Of a stretch of DNA of 64,000 nt, positions 1 through 11,640 are shown piece by piece. Under the pieces are notes generated by a model. The model was not told where the DNA came from, searched no databases, and worked only from the letters and a program-made list of their open reading frames with translations. Source of the stretch: Macrothele yani (Eukaryota > Arthropoda > Arachnida > Araneae > Macrothelidae). The position numbers and the translations under genes were made by a program. The first letter of the stretch is position 1, and every line of letters begins with the position of its first letter. The stretch is from assembly GCA_039090855.1 (NCBI GenBank), contig CM077005.1, positions 72,536,607-72,600,606 on the forward strand, in the 5' to 3' direction.

Positions 1-123
1 ACGTGATCTCGGGTAAAGTCATCCAGATGTCTTGTACTGCATTGCCTGTTGGCCATATCCCACTGTGGCATTCCGCTGTCATGCTAATTTCTCCTCTTCG
101 TCCTTAATTTTTGCACACCAGTG
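1..123 (-). mobile_element. Tc1-like family E, internally deleted terminal fragment
   Basis: The end at 90-123 matches the terminal repeat of the family E copies at 8260 and 23455 (reverse-strand start CACTGGTGTGCAAAAATTAA) and is followed by the TA target site at 124-125. Bases 1-56 are the first codons of the same transposase on the minus strand (ATG at 56). Start codon and terminus are only about 67 bp apart, against about 262 bp in the 8260 copy, so roughly 195 bp of leader is deleted. The element runs off the left edge of the window. Confidence 0.75.
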
Positions 124-125
124 TA

Positions 126-540
126 TTTGACTGATTACATTTTGTACAAGGTTTTCAAGACACAGCTTATACGTCAACTCTACTACACTTAATTTTCACA
201 GCTTCAAAACTAAACAAATGCTTCACTTCTCGCGAATATATTAATTCCGAGCCTAACACGCGTACAAAGGCAAAACAATATCCGGATAATTTTTCACGAG
301 AGCACCTCCTGCTAAGTTTCTGTATGTACTAACAACACGTGAAAAACCTCCTGGCGAATGGGATGCACATTCGGAAAATCTAGTTTCCTTTATTTTTTCC
401 CCCAAATCGTTTTCTTCCGTACGGTGCACAGGTATTTAGCATAACTACTAATAAACGACTTTACGACAAAAGATTAAAAAAAACCGCGTGTGCATACACC
501 ATCTATAAAGAATAGTTGTTCATATACATAGTCATATCAG
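126..540. other. Stretch without recognised features
   Basis: AT-rich sequence between two transposon remnants. I see no long frame, repeat or terminal inverted repeat that I can assign. Confidence 0.5.
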
Positions 541-558
541 AATAATATGACTACCTAC

Positions 559-1336
559 CTAATAATAGGAATAACCACCCTTTGCCTGGGTGACAGCTGC
601 GAGACGGCGTGGCATGGACGCATTGCGACAAAATGAACTCCGAACCCAATGAAAATGAGACAAAATTCTCTCATGGACCCAATGAACCCCGTCGGGCGTG
701 GCCCCGACGCAGTTCGTGCCTCCGGCACACGATTGGGCACGTGTGCCTCATTGGCACACGTGCCCAATCACGCGTGTGATTGAGCCTTCTAAGTGTTGGT
801 TCTCATATGTCTGACCCCGTATCCGCCACCTCCTGTCATTTCTATTGGAGTAGAAACCTCGATTTGTTGGAGAAGGCAACCTTTTTACCACTTTTCTGCT
901 GTCCAATGACGGTAGTTCCATGCGAACTGCTGGCGTCGTTACCGATGGACCTGAGTTAACATAGACGCCTTGACGCAGCGTCGACTCCGGAGACCCATGT
1001 GTATCAGGGTATGCTCTACTGTTGTCGGGGACACGTACCTACATGACAGAGAGTTCATTTTCGTGGTCAATTGCTGCACTGTTGTGCGTCGATTGCCCTT
1101 TACCAGTCGACGGAGGCGACGTTCTCCTCTGGGATCGATAACCTTTGGTGTTCCAGAGTATTGACGTAGGGAGATTCTTGGTGTTCCAGCGAGCGGTTCA
1201 TTCTTAGTACACACGTACTACAGCACCTGGAGAACAGGACACGAAGTCTGTTGTTTCTGAGATGCTTCCACCCTTGGCGTGGTAGCCGATGATTATTCTT
1301 TTTTTGAACGTCCGTGAAATCACTACCTCTGTCCAT
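559..1336 (-). pseudogene. Tc1-like transposase remnant, family I
   Basis: Minus-strand remains of a Tc1-like cut-and-paste transposase. It starts near MDRGSDFTDVQKK (ATG at 1336). A first helix-turn-helix region reads GGSISETTDFVSCSPGAVV, and a second reads RRLRRLVKGNRRTTVQQL and then TLIHMGLRSRRC (about 1100-950). A short piece of the catalytic domain (NYRHWTAEKW) lies near 900. The C-terminus SMPRRLAAVTQAKGGYSYY ends at the stop at 559-561. Most of the catalytic domain with its acidic residues is missing and the frame is broken several times. The nearest relatives in the window are the copies at 28770 and 49594. A 17-bp hairpin sits inside the decayed part. Confidence 0.65.
731..769. repeat. 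Perfect 17-bp inverted repeat, 5-nt loop
   Basis: Arms at 731-747 and 753-769 are exact reverse complements (GATTGGGCACGTGTGCC) around the loop TCATT. The hairpin lies inside the decayed family I transposon. I assign no function; it could be the trace of a small fold-back insertion. Confidence 0.7.
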
Positions 1337-1621
1337 TATGCTCACGTCACGCACTATGGCTCGTCTGTCTTCTCCAGCAGCTTATATCTTTGTGTGGGTG
1401 ATTCTGATACGACCGTGTATACTAGTGTGCAAAACTTAAAAACGAGCCAGGTTTTGAGCGTTGCACTGGAACCGTTTGGATATGTGAAATTCAAACCATA
1501 GGAACTCCAACACAACTGCAGATACTAAAGAATATAGTGGAACTTTATTCAGAATTGGCAACATAGCGCTGGGTGCAATGATACAGATGCATCACTGCTA
1601 AAGACAGTGCGAAGGTGATCC

Positions 1622-2634
1622 TCAATACGGGATATGAACACCCCTAATATTGATGATAGATTTGCACCGTCTGTCCATATTCTGCACTAGGTTTTTGATG
1701 AGTTCTTGCAGAAACATCGCCCATTCTCCCGTCAGCGCGGTCTTCTGCTGTTGCACAGTTTCCGATGTATGTTGACGTGCCGCATCGTGTCTCCCCAGAA
1801 CGATCCACACGTCCCTCAGCACGTTCCCCTGGTCAGGGGTACGTGTTGGCCAATATATCCGCTGAATGTGTTCACTTTCCAACGTCTTATGAACAGCCAT
1901 CGTACGATGGGGTGTGGCGTTATAGTCTATTAACACGAACCGTGTGCCAAAGCACCTCGGAACACACAACACGAGGACGGATTACCTCATTGCAGTAACC
2001 CGCATCAGTTACAGTACCTCATTACAGTATCTGAAGCTTCGTACGTCCATCGATCAGAATGATTCCTCATACAGGAACACCGCGGGCTTCATATCTCTCC
2101 GTTTCATTGATGTTTTAGGGGCGATAACGAGTGCCTACCTCACGCCAGATTAGCTGCCATACGTAACTTCTTAGTACAGGTAGGTGCCATACCTAACTGT
2201 TCTTCAGTACAGTCCTCATGTCCCCTGGACCACTGCAAACGGTGTCTCCGATGAGTAGTTGTTAATGAAACACAGCGTACTGGTTGTAGGGCAAGCAATC
2301 CATCCTTGTGTAGTCGCCTGGCCATTGTAAACTACAATATTGTGGGTCCCGTGATCATGTTCAGTTGTTTTGCATGGTAACGTTCTGTCTGGTGTCGATC
2401 TCTCTTGATCTGTAGGAGCAGATAACGGTATTCACTGGGCGGTGGGTTTCGGTAGACGATTATCATCGCCTTTCTCACAACTGTACCTATAATCCTGAAT
2501 GCCGACCATGCACGCGATACGATGTTATGTTCAATACCGAACTCATAGGCCACACTCATTACAGTTTGCTCCATCTCGAGCCTCCCAGTTATTCGACCAC
2601 AAGTAAAATCCTCAAGATGTTTCCGACGGGACAT
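1622..2634 (-). pseudogene. Tc1-like transposase remnant, family E
   Basis: Decayed minus-strand copy of the transposase that is nearly intact at 8522-9565. The N-terminal DNA-binding part begins with MSRRKHLEDFTCGRI (ATG at 2634) and continues to IVSRAWSAFR. Residues RRLHKDGLLALQPVRCVSL follow in another frame near 2320-2270. A weak match to the mid-catalytic region lies at 1990-2130. The C-terminal catalytic part (IDYNATPHRTMAV) ends in GVHIPY and a stop at 1622-1624. The first acidic motif is not recognisable and the third is lost (PDQGNVLRDVW where PIEHVW is expected). There are several frameshifts. I could not find clear terminal repeats. Confidence 0.75.
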
Positions 2635-3003
2635 TTCGTCGTCTCTAAAAATCAACAAACATGATTCAGCGTCTGCAACATTTATGCACACCGGTCGGTG
2701 GCTTCCGTTCAACTTATGCTATTGGACTGCATAAGCGCATTTTGTTCTCACGTCACGCAGACCACACGTCATGCTCCATTATTACGCAAGTGCTGTTGCT
2801 TCTATTCCCAGACACGGCCCTGAATTAATTTGTGTTTGGGTGCTGCTACTATTTACGACGTTATTTAAATTTTTCCACTTTGTCCTTAAACCTCCGGTTG
2901 GCAACCACACATACACACGTTCGGATATTTCTGTGCCCAAAGCAGCGACAACGCAATAATACGTTCATCGAAACTCTATTCAAAAGCGGCGAGAACGCAT
3001 ATA

Positions 3004-4429
3004 CAGTGGCGGAAAGTGAAAAAAGAACACCAAGAAGGAGACGTCTGATACCAACGAAATTTATACAGCATAATAACGGAATACAGAGGATAACGTGATC
3101 AAAACATTATAGCAAAATACAGCTGTATTTGATGGTAAACTGAAAAATAACATTTCCATGTAACATGGTTAGTACGAGGTTGAACCGCCATGAACTGCGT
3201 CACACTGTGCAATTCTGGCCTGGAGTCTGTCGTACGGATGTTGGATGTAAGTTTGGGGTATTGAGTTCCAAGCATCCTCAACCTGGACGCGTAAATCGGG
3301 GATGGTCGTGGCTGGCCGTGGAGACTGGATAAGTCGTTGTCCCTTAAAATCCCACACGTGCTCAATGGGGGACAAATCCGGTGAACATGCAGACCCTGGA
3401 AGTTGTCTCACACCCTGAAGTGCATATTGTGTTGACGTACAGTATGTGGGCTCGCGTTATCTTGCTGGAAAACACCACGATGGACCGACCTTACAAATGG
3501 CACAAGAAAGGGCTGGATGTTGTTGATGTAGGAGGTGCTGTTTAACGTACCCGGTAAAAACACTAGTTGTGTACGGGAGTGATAGCTGATCGCCCCCCAC
3601 ACCAGGAGGGAGGTGTGTGCCTTGTGTGTCGCTGGCGGATGCAAAAAGGGTGGAGACGCTCCCCTGTGCGTCTGCGAACACGCATACGGCCATCGGAGGC
3701 TCCCAAGCAGAATCTGCTGTCATTGCTGAACACGACAGATCGCCATTGCGTTATCCAGTGCAGACGTTGGCGACACCACTGCAGCCGTTCCTGACTGTGG
3801 GCTGGAGTCAGAGGTACACATGCCAGAGGCACACGTGCACGTAATCCTGCATCCAGTAGACGGTTGCGGATTGTTCGCACAGTCACCTCAGGAGCAACGG
3901 CAGCTCGGATTTGCGTCGCAGTGGATGTTTTGCTTGACAACGCCGCTCTTCTCATGCGTCGATCGTTCCAGTTATCAGCCCGTCTGTGACTCCCGGTTCC
4001 ACGTCTTCTCGTGTGGGAATGTTCCTCGGACCATCTACGCCACCATCGTACCACCACCGACACTTCCCATCCAATTCGCTTCGCAATACGACGATACGAC
4101 CACCCGGCCTTGCGGAGTCCGACTAGACGACCTCGGTCAAAGTCCGATAACTGCTGAAATCGTACACATCTTCCGTGTTCAGGCATTGCAGCTTCTTCAG
4201 GGTCTTCGCACGTATCCGTACGCCGACGATTGATTACATTCACTTCGCCGCACTCCTTAAACACCACCGAAGATAATTTGCATATTATGCCGTGCTGTAG
4301 CGTAAGCGCTCACCGGTTGGTTCCGAAATTAACATCACACCTACGTAAACTCGACCCCATTAACATATGTAAATTTCATGATCGTCCGCCAATTCCTTCT
4401 TGGTGTTCTTTTTTCACTTTCCGGCAGTG
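3004..4429 (-). mobile_element. Tc1-like element, family B copy 1
   Basis: Complete element of about 1.43 kb. The terminal inverted repeats are about 36 bp, with inner sequence GGAAAGTGAAAAAAGAACAC at both ends and two mismatches near the tips. TA target duplications lie at 3002-3003 and 4430-4431. The transposase is on the minus strand. A second copy of the family is at 36237-37650. Confidence 0.9.
3169..4186 (-). pseudogene. Tc1-like transposase, family B copy 1, frameshifted
   Basis: DDE transposase that would cut and rejoin the element at TA sites in the nucleus. I take the start at MPEHGRC (4186) by comparison with the 36480 copy; an upstream in-frame ATG exists at 4267. Helix-turn-helix 1 is SDFDRGRLVGLRKAGWSYRR, followed by SVVVRWWRRW; helix-turn-helix 2 is TATQIRAAVAPEVTVRTIRN. 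The first catalytic motif reads VVFSNDSRF where SDESRF is expected, so the first aspartate is lost. A frameshift near 3600 moves the frame before LLVWGAISYHSR. The second motif FQQDNASPHT and, after another frame change, the third LSPIEHVWD are present. The C-terminus GGSTSY ends at 3169. The copy is inactive. Confidence 0.85.
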
Positions 4430-4431
4430 TA

Positions 4432-5048
4432 TATGCTCATCTTAGCTACGACCAATACTACAGAAAGGTAAGACACTTTTAGGAGAGTCTCCTGTTATAC
4501 ATGTCGACGAAATTTCGCATTGTCTCTTTCAAAGCTCCTGCCACCTGGAGTGTTAAATTTTTCACACTAGTGTACTTAAAGTAAAGCTGAAAACTATAAT
4601 TGGAGATACAGATTTTCAGAATTAAAATTAAAATTCATTCTGATCTAATTTTATCTATGAAATCAATTAATCTATGCCCCCATATCAATCCATTATTCCT
4701 CCGGCTCCTTTAACCCAAAAAATGAGAACTGCGGCAAGTATGTTTTCTGAAGCTTAATGCCTTAATTGTTGTCATGAGGATTAATTAGGCTCTCCACTCA
4801 ACACGCGGATAAATTCCAATCTAATCCTTTCGGCAAACTCTTCGACTTTTTTTATTGCCAAGCTTAAGTGTCATATCGTGGCAATTTTAAGATTCATTTG
4901 ACAGTGCAAAATCTCATCAGTTTATATTTAAAGGGAGAAATCTTCAAACAATTTTGGGCTATGACTGATTGAGCTTTACTGACAGAGCTTTTTCAATAGC
5001 CCCTACATAAATCTGTTGGTTCTATTACACAGAGTCTTCTCGAATATA
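4432..5048. other. Stretch without recognised features
   Basis: AT-rich DNA between the family B and family K copies. I see no transposase frame, tandem repeat or clear terminal repeat pair. Confidence 0.5.
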
Positions 5049-6250
5049 CAGTGCTGGACACTGAAAATGCCACACTATGGAGGAACACACGAAATCAGAA
5101 TAAACTTACCACACTTGTAGACAAGCATGTGAGAAAGAAATGATTTATTTTTTAAGTGATTAAATGAATGCGATAAGCGAGGAGACAGTACACCATGACC
5201 TGAGTCACTAGGTCGTATGGCTACCATGCTGGGCTGTAAATCCCGTCATACGGCGTGGCATGGAGTGGAAAACTCCTATGATTGGGTACTGAGGTATAGC
5301 TGATCATTCATCGTTGACATGCGCTCACAATTCATCGACTTTACGAGGGTGTCCTGCAGAGGCGTTAATTCGTCTGCCAGTGACGTCTCGTACGTTATGT
5401 ATTGAGGGAGATGTCAAGCGATCGCCCTGGCCAGGGAAGTAGTTGCATACTTCATAGGCACTGTCTAACTATGTTAGTAGTGTACGACCGGGCGTTATCT
5501 TGTTGAAACTCGGCATCAGGGAGATACGGGGAGGCAGCAACAGAACGGACTTATAGCACCTCATCGAAGCACCATCGTGCTATAATTGTACCCACTATGC
5601 GTACGAGCGGTAAAAGGCTGTTAAAACTGTTACCGCCTCAAACAATTGCACTAGGCTGAGGAGCTATATGACGCTCATGGATGGCAGCAAGATCAGACTG
5701 GTAACCACTTGTGTGTAGATTCTGAATCGGCGGTTGTCAGGGCTGAATAGGACATGGTTATTTTCGTCTCGCCATGCATATCTGATACGGCAGCACTGCA
5801 ACCTTGCGCTAAAATGTGTTGCCGTTAGTGGCAACATAACGGCAACACCTTTCAGCCAATTTGCGATTCACAGTGCACGATGATACGGGGATGCATTTGG
5901 CTGTACACCTTGTCAAATGCCGTCCTCCGTGGTTTGTGGGACTGCTACGGCTTGCCATCGAATGCGACAATCAAGGATTTCGGACGTCCGCTTACATTCA
6001 CCAGACCCACTACTGCGACAAAAGTTACCTTCCTTCAACCATTGTCACCACATTCGACAGAGAGTGTATGCCTGCCGATGCGTTTCCGCCGAGATACTAC
6101 GCAGGTACTAACTGGCTGTACGCAACCGAGTGATGAAGCCTCTAATAGAGATGTTTATGTGCTTGTTGGATTCCCGATGACGTCGCCGAGACATTCTTAC
6201 TTCTTACACGCGCTCCGCCACCGATATTGCTCCGACGCAATTAAGCACAC
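5049..6250 (-). pseudogene. Heavily decayed Tc1-like element, family K
   Basis: A probable left terminus CAGTGCTGGACACTG begins at 5049 behind a TA. On the minus strand near 5515-5440 the sequence reads FQQDNARSYTTNIVRQCL, the second catalytic motif of a Tc1 transposase, followed by LLPWPGRSLDISL, a decayed form of the usual region before the catalytic glutamate. Near 5790-5720 the sequence reads AWRDENNHVLFSPDNRRFRI, a decayed first motif. Stops and frameshifts are frequent. The N-terminal part (about 5900-6250) is only guessed from position, and I did not find the right terminus, so the upper boundary is approximate. Confidence 0.55.
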
Positions 6251-6309
6251 GCCCAGATGAAGACAAACAAACTTAACCCCGCCGAGCCACTTTGCCCTTT
6301 TACCTCCTT

Positions 6310-8258
6310 CCTCTGTAACGTCATTGATTCGCAACTGCAAACATTTACCTAACCCAGCTATCAACACATACCAACCAATTTGCATTGCGCTTTAGCAAAT
6401 ACTTCCTGGTGTGGCGTTTTCTTCATCGAGCAGTGCATTTGATTTAATAAGTGGACGACCGAATCTTTGTTCACATTTAATGAAGTCAGAAGACAACGTT
6501 GTCTCATTCTGGTGTTATTTTAACAGACTTGTGTTCGCCGTCTGTAAAACAATCCTGTGTTACACAACAAATTGGATTCCATGGGCTGCAATAAGGAGAA
6601 AAACATGAAGAAAGCAATACCAAAGAATGGTGTTGAAGATTTCATGCTGCCTTGTCTATTCCCAACTTGAAGACGAACTGTGTTGAATTTTGTTTAGTGA
6701 CACTTTACCGGTTGGCAAAAGTTTAACGGAACATAGGACTTTATCACTAATTAGTTATCTTTTATTATCTTTAACTGAAGAAACGCATGCGATGGAAATG
6801 TCTATTGATATTCTCTACGTGAAAATTAAACATACATGATCAGCATGATTTTCACGATTTCGTACTAAAAAACTACAATTTCATTTATAGAAACTGCAAG
6901 TTAAAATGTAACTGTTTTCAGTCGAAAAGGTTACTTAGTCAAAAAAGACTTCTTGTCGACTTGTAACAGTCACATTATGACTCACGACTATTTTAAAAGT
7001 GTACTTAAAATTAATTTAAAAATGAGAGCATTGCCTTTTCCAATTATGATATTCTTGCTTTAAAAAATCCATAAGCCTTCTAGGGAGATAAAAGAAATTT
7101 TACTACAAAGAAGTTTGTGTGTTCAATTTTTAAGAACCCTCAGCACATCATGAATCTTCTTCTTTAAGTGCCCTGTCCTCCACGAACATTGACATTATCA
7201 ACATGAATTGTGACTAGTCATGATGATTTATTTCTGGAACATTATGATTAGGTGTTTTTCTTTTCCCTTCCTCATCGCGTAATCGTAGCCACTGATCTCC
7301 TCCAAAGGTATTTTTGTTTTGCATGATTTTTGTTTTCTTATTAGGACTCATGGGTTATTGTTCATAATGCAAAGGAGAAGCAATAACAAGAACAAAATCC
7401 AATAACTGCGGGATATAACAAAAATTTAGAAATGGTTGGACATCAAGTTCAGCTACTGTATTACCGCGCCAAGCCCCGCTCGGGAACTTGCCGACATAAC
7501 TTTTATTAATTAATTCCGATTGTCAAAGGTAGCAACAACGACATTGGGTTTCCTAGTATAGGCGACCCAGTCTCATCGTTGGGACCTGTACACGTCTTTC
7601 ATTCGAGCTCGTTCGAGGTTGTCGCAAGAACTCATGTGCCGCAAAGAAATTAAGTTTTAAAAAGGTAACTTTCAGTATCATGTTTTGAATCGTGGTACCT
7701 TCAAAAGAAAGAAAACTGTTAATCTTAACATAAACCAGAACCCGAGACTCTTTTTAAGAGCAGCTGCGAAGCAAAACACGTTTGTTTAAAGAAATAACTA
7801 TAAAATTTATTGTAACATATTTCTTAATTTAAGTACAATTTAATGGTTGGATCAGATTAAATTAAATTAAAACATCACTGAAAATATGGTTAAGGCTAAG
7901 CGTATAACATTTCCCAGCAATCTAATTAGTACGAGATGAGCAATGATATTTCATTTTCAAATTTCAATGATTACTTAGCATGTAAGGGATTGAAATATTT
8001 GGATGATGTTTTGCCCTGCATCCTCTGCTCCTCCTCACTTGGATTTGATGATGGATCTAATCATTTCAAAAACAACCGTGCATACAAACAAACACGCGTA
8101 GTATGTGTGCCTTCTGGTGTCCGCGAAACGAGGCTGGTATCCTCCGTGGATAAAACGCAGCCCGGGAGACCGCGATTCTTGCACAGCTTCTCCTAACACT
8201 TTTTTCTACCATTAACTTCGCATCCTTACCATTCCTACCTTCCAATGACACCTAACAC
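6310..8258. other. About 1.9 kb without recognised features
   Basis: AT-rich, with only short open frames (65 aa at 6411-6608, 86 aa at 7936-8196) that resemble nothing I know. I see no clear repeat pairs, microsatellites or tRNA-like folds. Confidence 0.5.
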
Positions 8259-8259
8259 A

Positions 8260-9813
8260 CACTGGTGGGCAAAAATTAAAGACGAAGAGGAGAAATTAGC
8301 ATAACAGCGGAACGAGCAGGCAGAACGGACCGAAAGACCACTCAGGAGATAGACTAGGGTCCGGTACGGTGGGACATCCGCATATATGCAGCATGACGTA
8401 GGAAAGGGGGAGTGTCGAAACGGTATAAGGCACACGGGCGGTGTACGCTCAGCGATTCGGTGAAAGCTATTGCACGGTTTACATCGGTTTGAACTACGTC
8501 GAGTTGCTGCTACCGTGTGATATGGTCAACAGGCAATCCAGTAGAGAACATCTGGATGACATTACCCGAGGTCGCGTCATTGAAAATTTGGAAGCAGGTC
8601 GAAGTATGACTAATGTGGCCTAGGAGTCCGGGATCGCTCACAGCATCGTTTCACGAGCTTGGAGAGCATTTCAAACCAATGGAACAGCTGTCCGAGAGTT
8701 TAGCAGTGGTCATCCAGGAGCAACCACGGCGGCGGACGACCGGTATGTTGTCCTACAGGCGAGAAGAGACAGACGGCAGACAGCGGGAGAAATCGCAAGG
8801 CACATGCAACAGACAACTGGACGTCCGTTATCGCGTTTTACCGTGGCCAGGAGGCTGCACAAAGGTGGTCTATTTGCACGACGACCAGTACGGTGTGTGC
8901 CATTAACGCCTGCTCATCGGAGACGGCGGTTTCTCTGGTGCCAGGAACACAAGAACTGTACACATCAGCAATGGGGTCGAGTTCTCTTTACGGATGAGAG
9001 CCGATTTAGTCTCACGAGCGATTCTGAACGTATACGCATCTGGAGAGAGCAGGGAACACGAAATAACACCTCCAACACCATCGAAAGGGACCGGTTTGGA
9101 TTTGGCGGAGTTTTCGTATGGGGCGGTATCATGCTTGGTAGCCGTACTGACCTCTACATCTTCCAAGGAGCTTCAGTCACTGGTGTCCGCTATTGTTCCG
9201 AGGTTCTCCTGCCTCACGTGCGTCTGCTTAGAGATGCTGTGGGTCCTGCGTTCCTCTCCATGGACGACAACGCTACAGCTCATCGTTCAGTGGCTGTCGC
9301 AGAGCTGTTGGAGAGTGAAGATATTCAACGCATGGATTGGCCCGCAAGGTCCCCGGACCAAAATCCAATCGAACACGTGTGGAACCTTCTCGGGAGACGC
9401 TTGGCAGCACGTCACCAGCCGCCAGCAACGATTCCGCAGCTGCGGTTGGCGTTACAAGAGGAATGGGCCGCGATGCCTCAACAGCTTCTTAACAAGATCG
9501 TCCTCAGCATGGACAGACGTTGTAAATCCTGCAACGCAGTCAGGGGTGATCATATCCCCTACTAAAGACTGGATTTTTCTTGGCATCCGCCTGTCACATG
9601 GACGTTTTTGTCTTCTGTCCAGTTGTGCTCGAAACTACCTTTTCAATAAAGTGCCTTTGTATCCATTGGAATCTTTGTTTGGACGGTTCTGCCCCCTTGT
9701 CCCATATTCTTACATCTTGGGGATCTTATGGCATGATTTGAGTCCATGGGGAGCATTTTTGCTCGACGTTACATTCGAAAAACCTTCTCATCCTTAATTT
9801 TTGCATAACAATG
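8260..9813 (+). mobile_element. Tc1-like element, family E, best-preserved copy
   Basis: Element of about 1.55 kb. The left end CACTGGTGGGCAAAAATTAA and the right end, whose reverse complement starts CATTGTTATGCAAAAATTAA, form diverged terminal repeats with consensus CACTGGTGTGCAAAAATTAA. A TA lies at 9814-9815; the left TA has become CA (8258-8259). It encloses one transposase frame with a single stop. Other copies are at 1-123, 1622-2634 and 23455-24902. Confidence 0.9.
8522..9565 (+). pseudogene. Tc1-like transposase, family E, one in-frame stop
   Basis: A 347-codon DD34E transposase interrupted only by TAG at 8621-8623 (VA*ESGIAHSIV). The start ATG at 8522 matches the copies at 23710 and 2634. 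The N-terminal helix-turn-helix lies at about residues 10-55 (HLDDITRGRVI to IVSRAWRAFQ). A second DNA-binding helix pair follows at about 80-125, ending in FTVARRLHKGGLFARRPVR. The catalytic residues are all present: VLFTDESRF, LSMDDNATAHR and NPIEHVW, with 34 residues between the last two acids. The C-terminus VRGDHIPY is complete. The normal Tc1 length is about 340 residues. The stop lies early, so a truncated or restarted product would lack the first DNA-binding domain. Confidence 0.93.
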
Positions 9814-9815
9814 TA

Positions 9816-10388
9816 TATTGCGAAATTTGTGAGTCTGACTTTTTGACCCACGCACGAACAGCATTTTGTCAACCCACATCCAGTCCTGATTTCTCCAAGT
9901 TTTACCATTTTATTTCCGCTTTGGTTTCGCTTTCTGCTGTGCTCCTAGGCGTGTCCTCACCTCTTGGACTTGTCCCCCTTACCTTCATTGGTTTCTGGGG
10001 TCCTCCTCTTCGTCCACCAGTAGTCCGCCGTCCGGTGGTCGTTGACCAGTGACTGTTTCGAGCAGATGTTCTCCTGGCCACCTGACCATCTGCCGAGCTA
10101 AGGCCTTTAAAAAATTATTTGGCTCTAACTCTCACCATGTTTCGAGTTCTATTTTCATACAATCCGAGAAACCCTTTTTAAATCTTTAATTATGCCCGCA
10201 GGCACTTATGCCCGTCTGAATTATGTTCACCAACACAGAGCCTGGGTGGCAGTTATTACATAAGCTTTACCTTCTTACCGGATTTAGGCTTCTTTTTTGG
10301 ACTTTCGCCACATACTTATTGTTAGCTAAGGCTGTATTATGTAATCCGCCGTGCTGGTTCTTTGCAAATGCCTGGCAATTAAAATACC
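9816..10388. other. Stretch without recognised features
   Basis: Pyrimidine-rich, with an open frame of 83 aa at 9801-10052 that I do not recognise. It could be non-coding sequence of an older element, but I see no terminal repeats. Confidence 0.4.
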
Positions 10389-10391
10389 TTT

Positions 10392-10556
10392 CACATCTAT
10401 AACGAAGTAAATTTCTTCCTCATTTTTGGTCCACGCCAGGTATTGAACCCGAGTCCACTTATTCCGGAACAAGTCGCTCTACCAAATGAGCTACGCAGAC
10501 GTTCGTTCTCGCTGCTATCTGACTTTATGTCGTGTGCGTTCTGCGGGGTAGGCACG
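10392..10556 (-). mobile_element. tRNA-derived SINE, family 2, copy 1
   Basis: On the minus strand the core reads GTAGCTCATTTGGTAGAGC (an A-box-like D arm) and, about 40 nt later, GGGTTCAATACC (a B-box-like T arm), as in a tRNA. An upstream leader and a downstream tail (AATGAGGAAGAAATTTACTT) are shared with the copy at 51668-51845. The tRNA-like part is internal, which fits a SINE rather than a tRNA gene. Ends are approximate. Confidence 0.7.
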
Positions 10557-10733
10557 TCACACATCGTATGCGGAAGTTTGCACCTGGCTTAGCGTTTCTG
10601 TTCCGATCTTCTTCCCATTCGAAGGGAAAGCAAGAAAATGAAAAAGAAACCAGCAAGTCCTTATGCGACCTGGGTCGTGATATTACCCCCTGCAAACCCA
10701 ATCGGGAATTACTCTAATTAAATAAACGATTAA

Positions 10734-10763
10734 CTAATTATGTTAATTAATTAACATAATTAG
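10734..10763. repeat. Perfect 30-bp palindrome
   Basis: The sequence from CTAATTATGTTAATT to its exact reverse complement has no loop. The surrounding 70 bp is rich in TTAATTAA-like motifs. It may be a low-complexity hairpin; no function assigned. Confidence 0.7.
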
Positions 10764-10911
10764 CACAATTAATTAGGTAATTAAATCTCGACCTTGGGTA
10801 TTTCTTTATGAAAAGCAATGTTCCCGAAATTGGAAGAATTTTTGCGGCAACAACAGTGTATTATTCCATGAAAACAATAGGTTATGTATGCCATTTATTC
10901 AATGAATGTTA

Positions 10912-11100
10912 AGCCATCCCAGTGGTGGAGAGGTCTAAAACACAGGCTGTGAGCCAAACATACGAGAGTAACCCTGGGTAGAGCTCCTGATGTGGCAAGG
11001 GAGGTATGTTTTTTTAATGGCGCTAGCTGTTTCTCCTCCCAGGGACCAGTGTTCCCAGACAATGCCGTAGCTACTGATTATAACCTTAAAAGTTGCTCAT
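10912..11100 (+). mobile_element. Degenerate tRNA-like SINE remnant
   Basis: GTGGTGGAGAGGTCTAAAAC resembles the D-arm/A-box of tRNA-derived SINEs, and CGAGAGTAACCCTGGGTAGA looks like a decayed B-box followed by an acceptor-like segment. The 3' part is unassigned. No poly(A) tail or target duplication was found, so boundaries are estimates. Confidence 0.4.
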
Positions 11101-11109
11101 AGTGTTCCT

Positions 11110-11640
11110 TAAGCAATCAAAAAAAAAAGACAATAGCTAATATTATTTTGCATAATACAATAAGACAGATATTACACAGAAGTAATTTTATTAGGTTGTC
11201 GTTAAATCCTGAAAAGGAAATGCCGATCAGTAATTCAGCGATAGAGGTACCACCCCTTCCTTTAAAGCGAGTGAACTAGAAGTGAAGTGTCTCACACACA
11301 TGATTGTTACCGGGGGATCAAACTGTCACTCTCTGCGCTAGAGACTGGAATTCTTGTCACTCAACAAAATATTCAGAACCTTCTTACATACCCAATACTT
11401 TGCCGAAATTTGAATTGAAACCCTGCAGGTTAATTTAATACACAGTGTGTGACGTTCGCTGCCGCCGATATCCTTCCGGCTTTCACTGAACCTCTTATGG
11501 CCAAACAGGTGAGTGTGTCATGCATGTTCCCTGTACGTGCCTCACTTAACTTATAAAGAAAAGAAAGATGACACCGAATTTTCGGGTGTAATAAGCACGT
11601 CTTTTGAATCTGTTCTGACGCAAATTAAATTTATCAAAGC
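11110..11640. other. Stretch without recognised features
   Basis: Contains a short A-run and no frame or repeat I can assign; it precedes the tandem array at 11640. Confidence 0.45.

Noticed and set aside
555..767. 70-aa minus-strand frame as a protein
   Set aside because: It covers the 17-bp hairpin and decayed transposon DNA in the wrong frame.
8994..9797. 267-aa plus-strand frame overlapping the family E transposase
   Set aside because: Different frame from the transposase that carries all catalytic motifs; the residues look like no protein.
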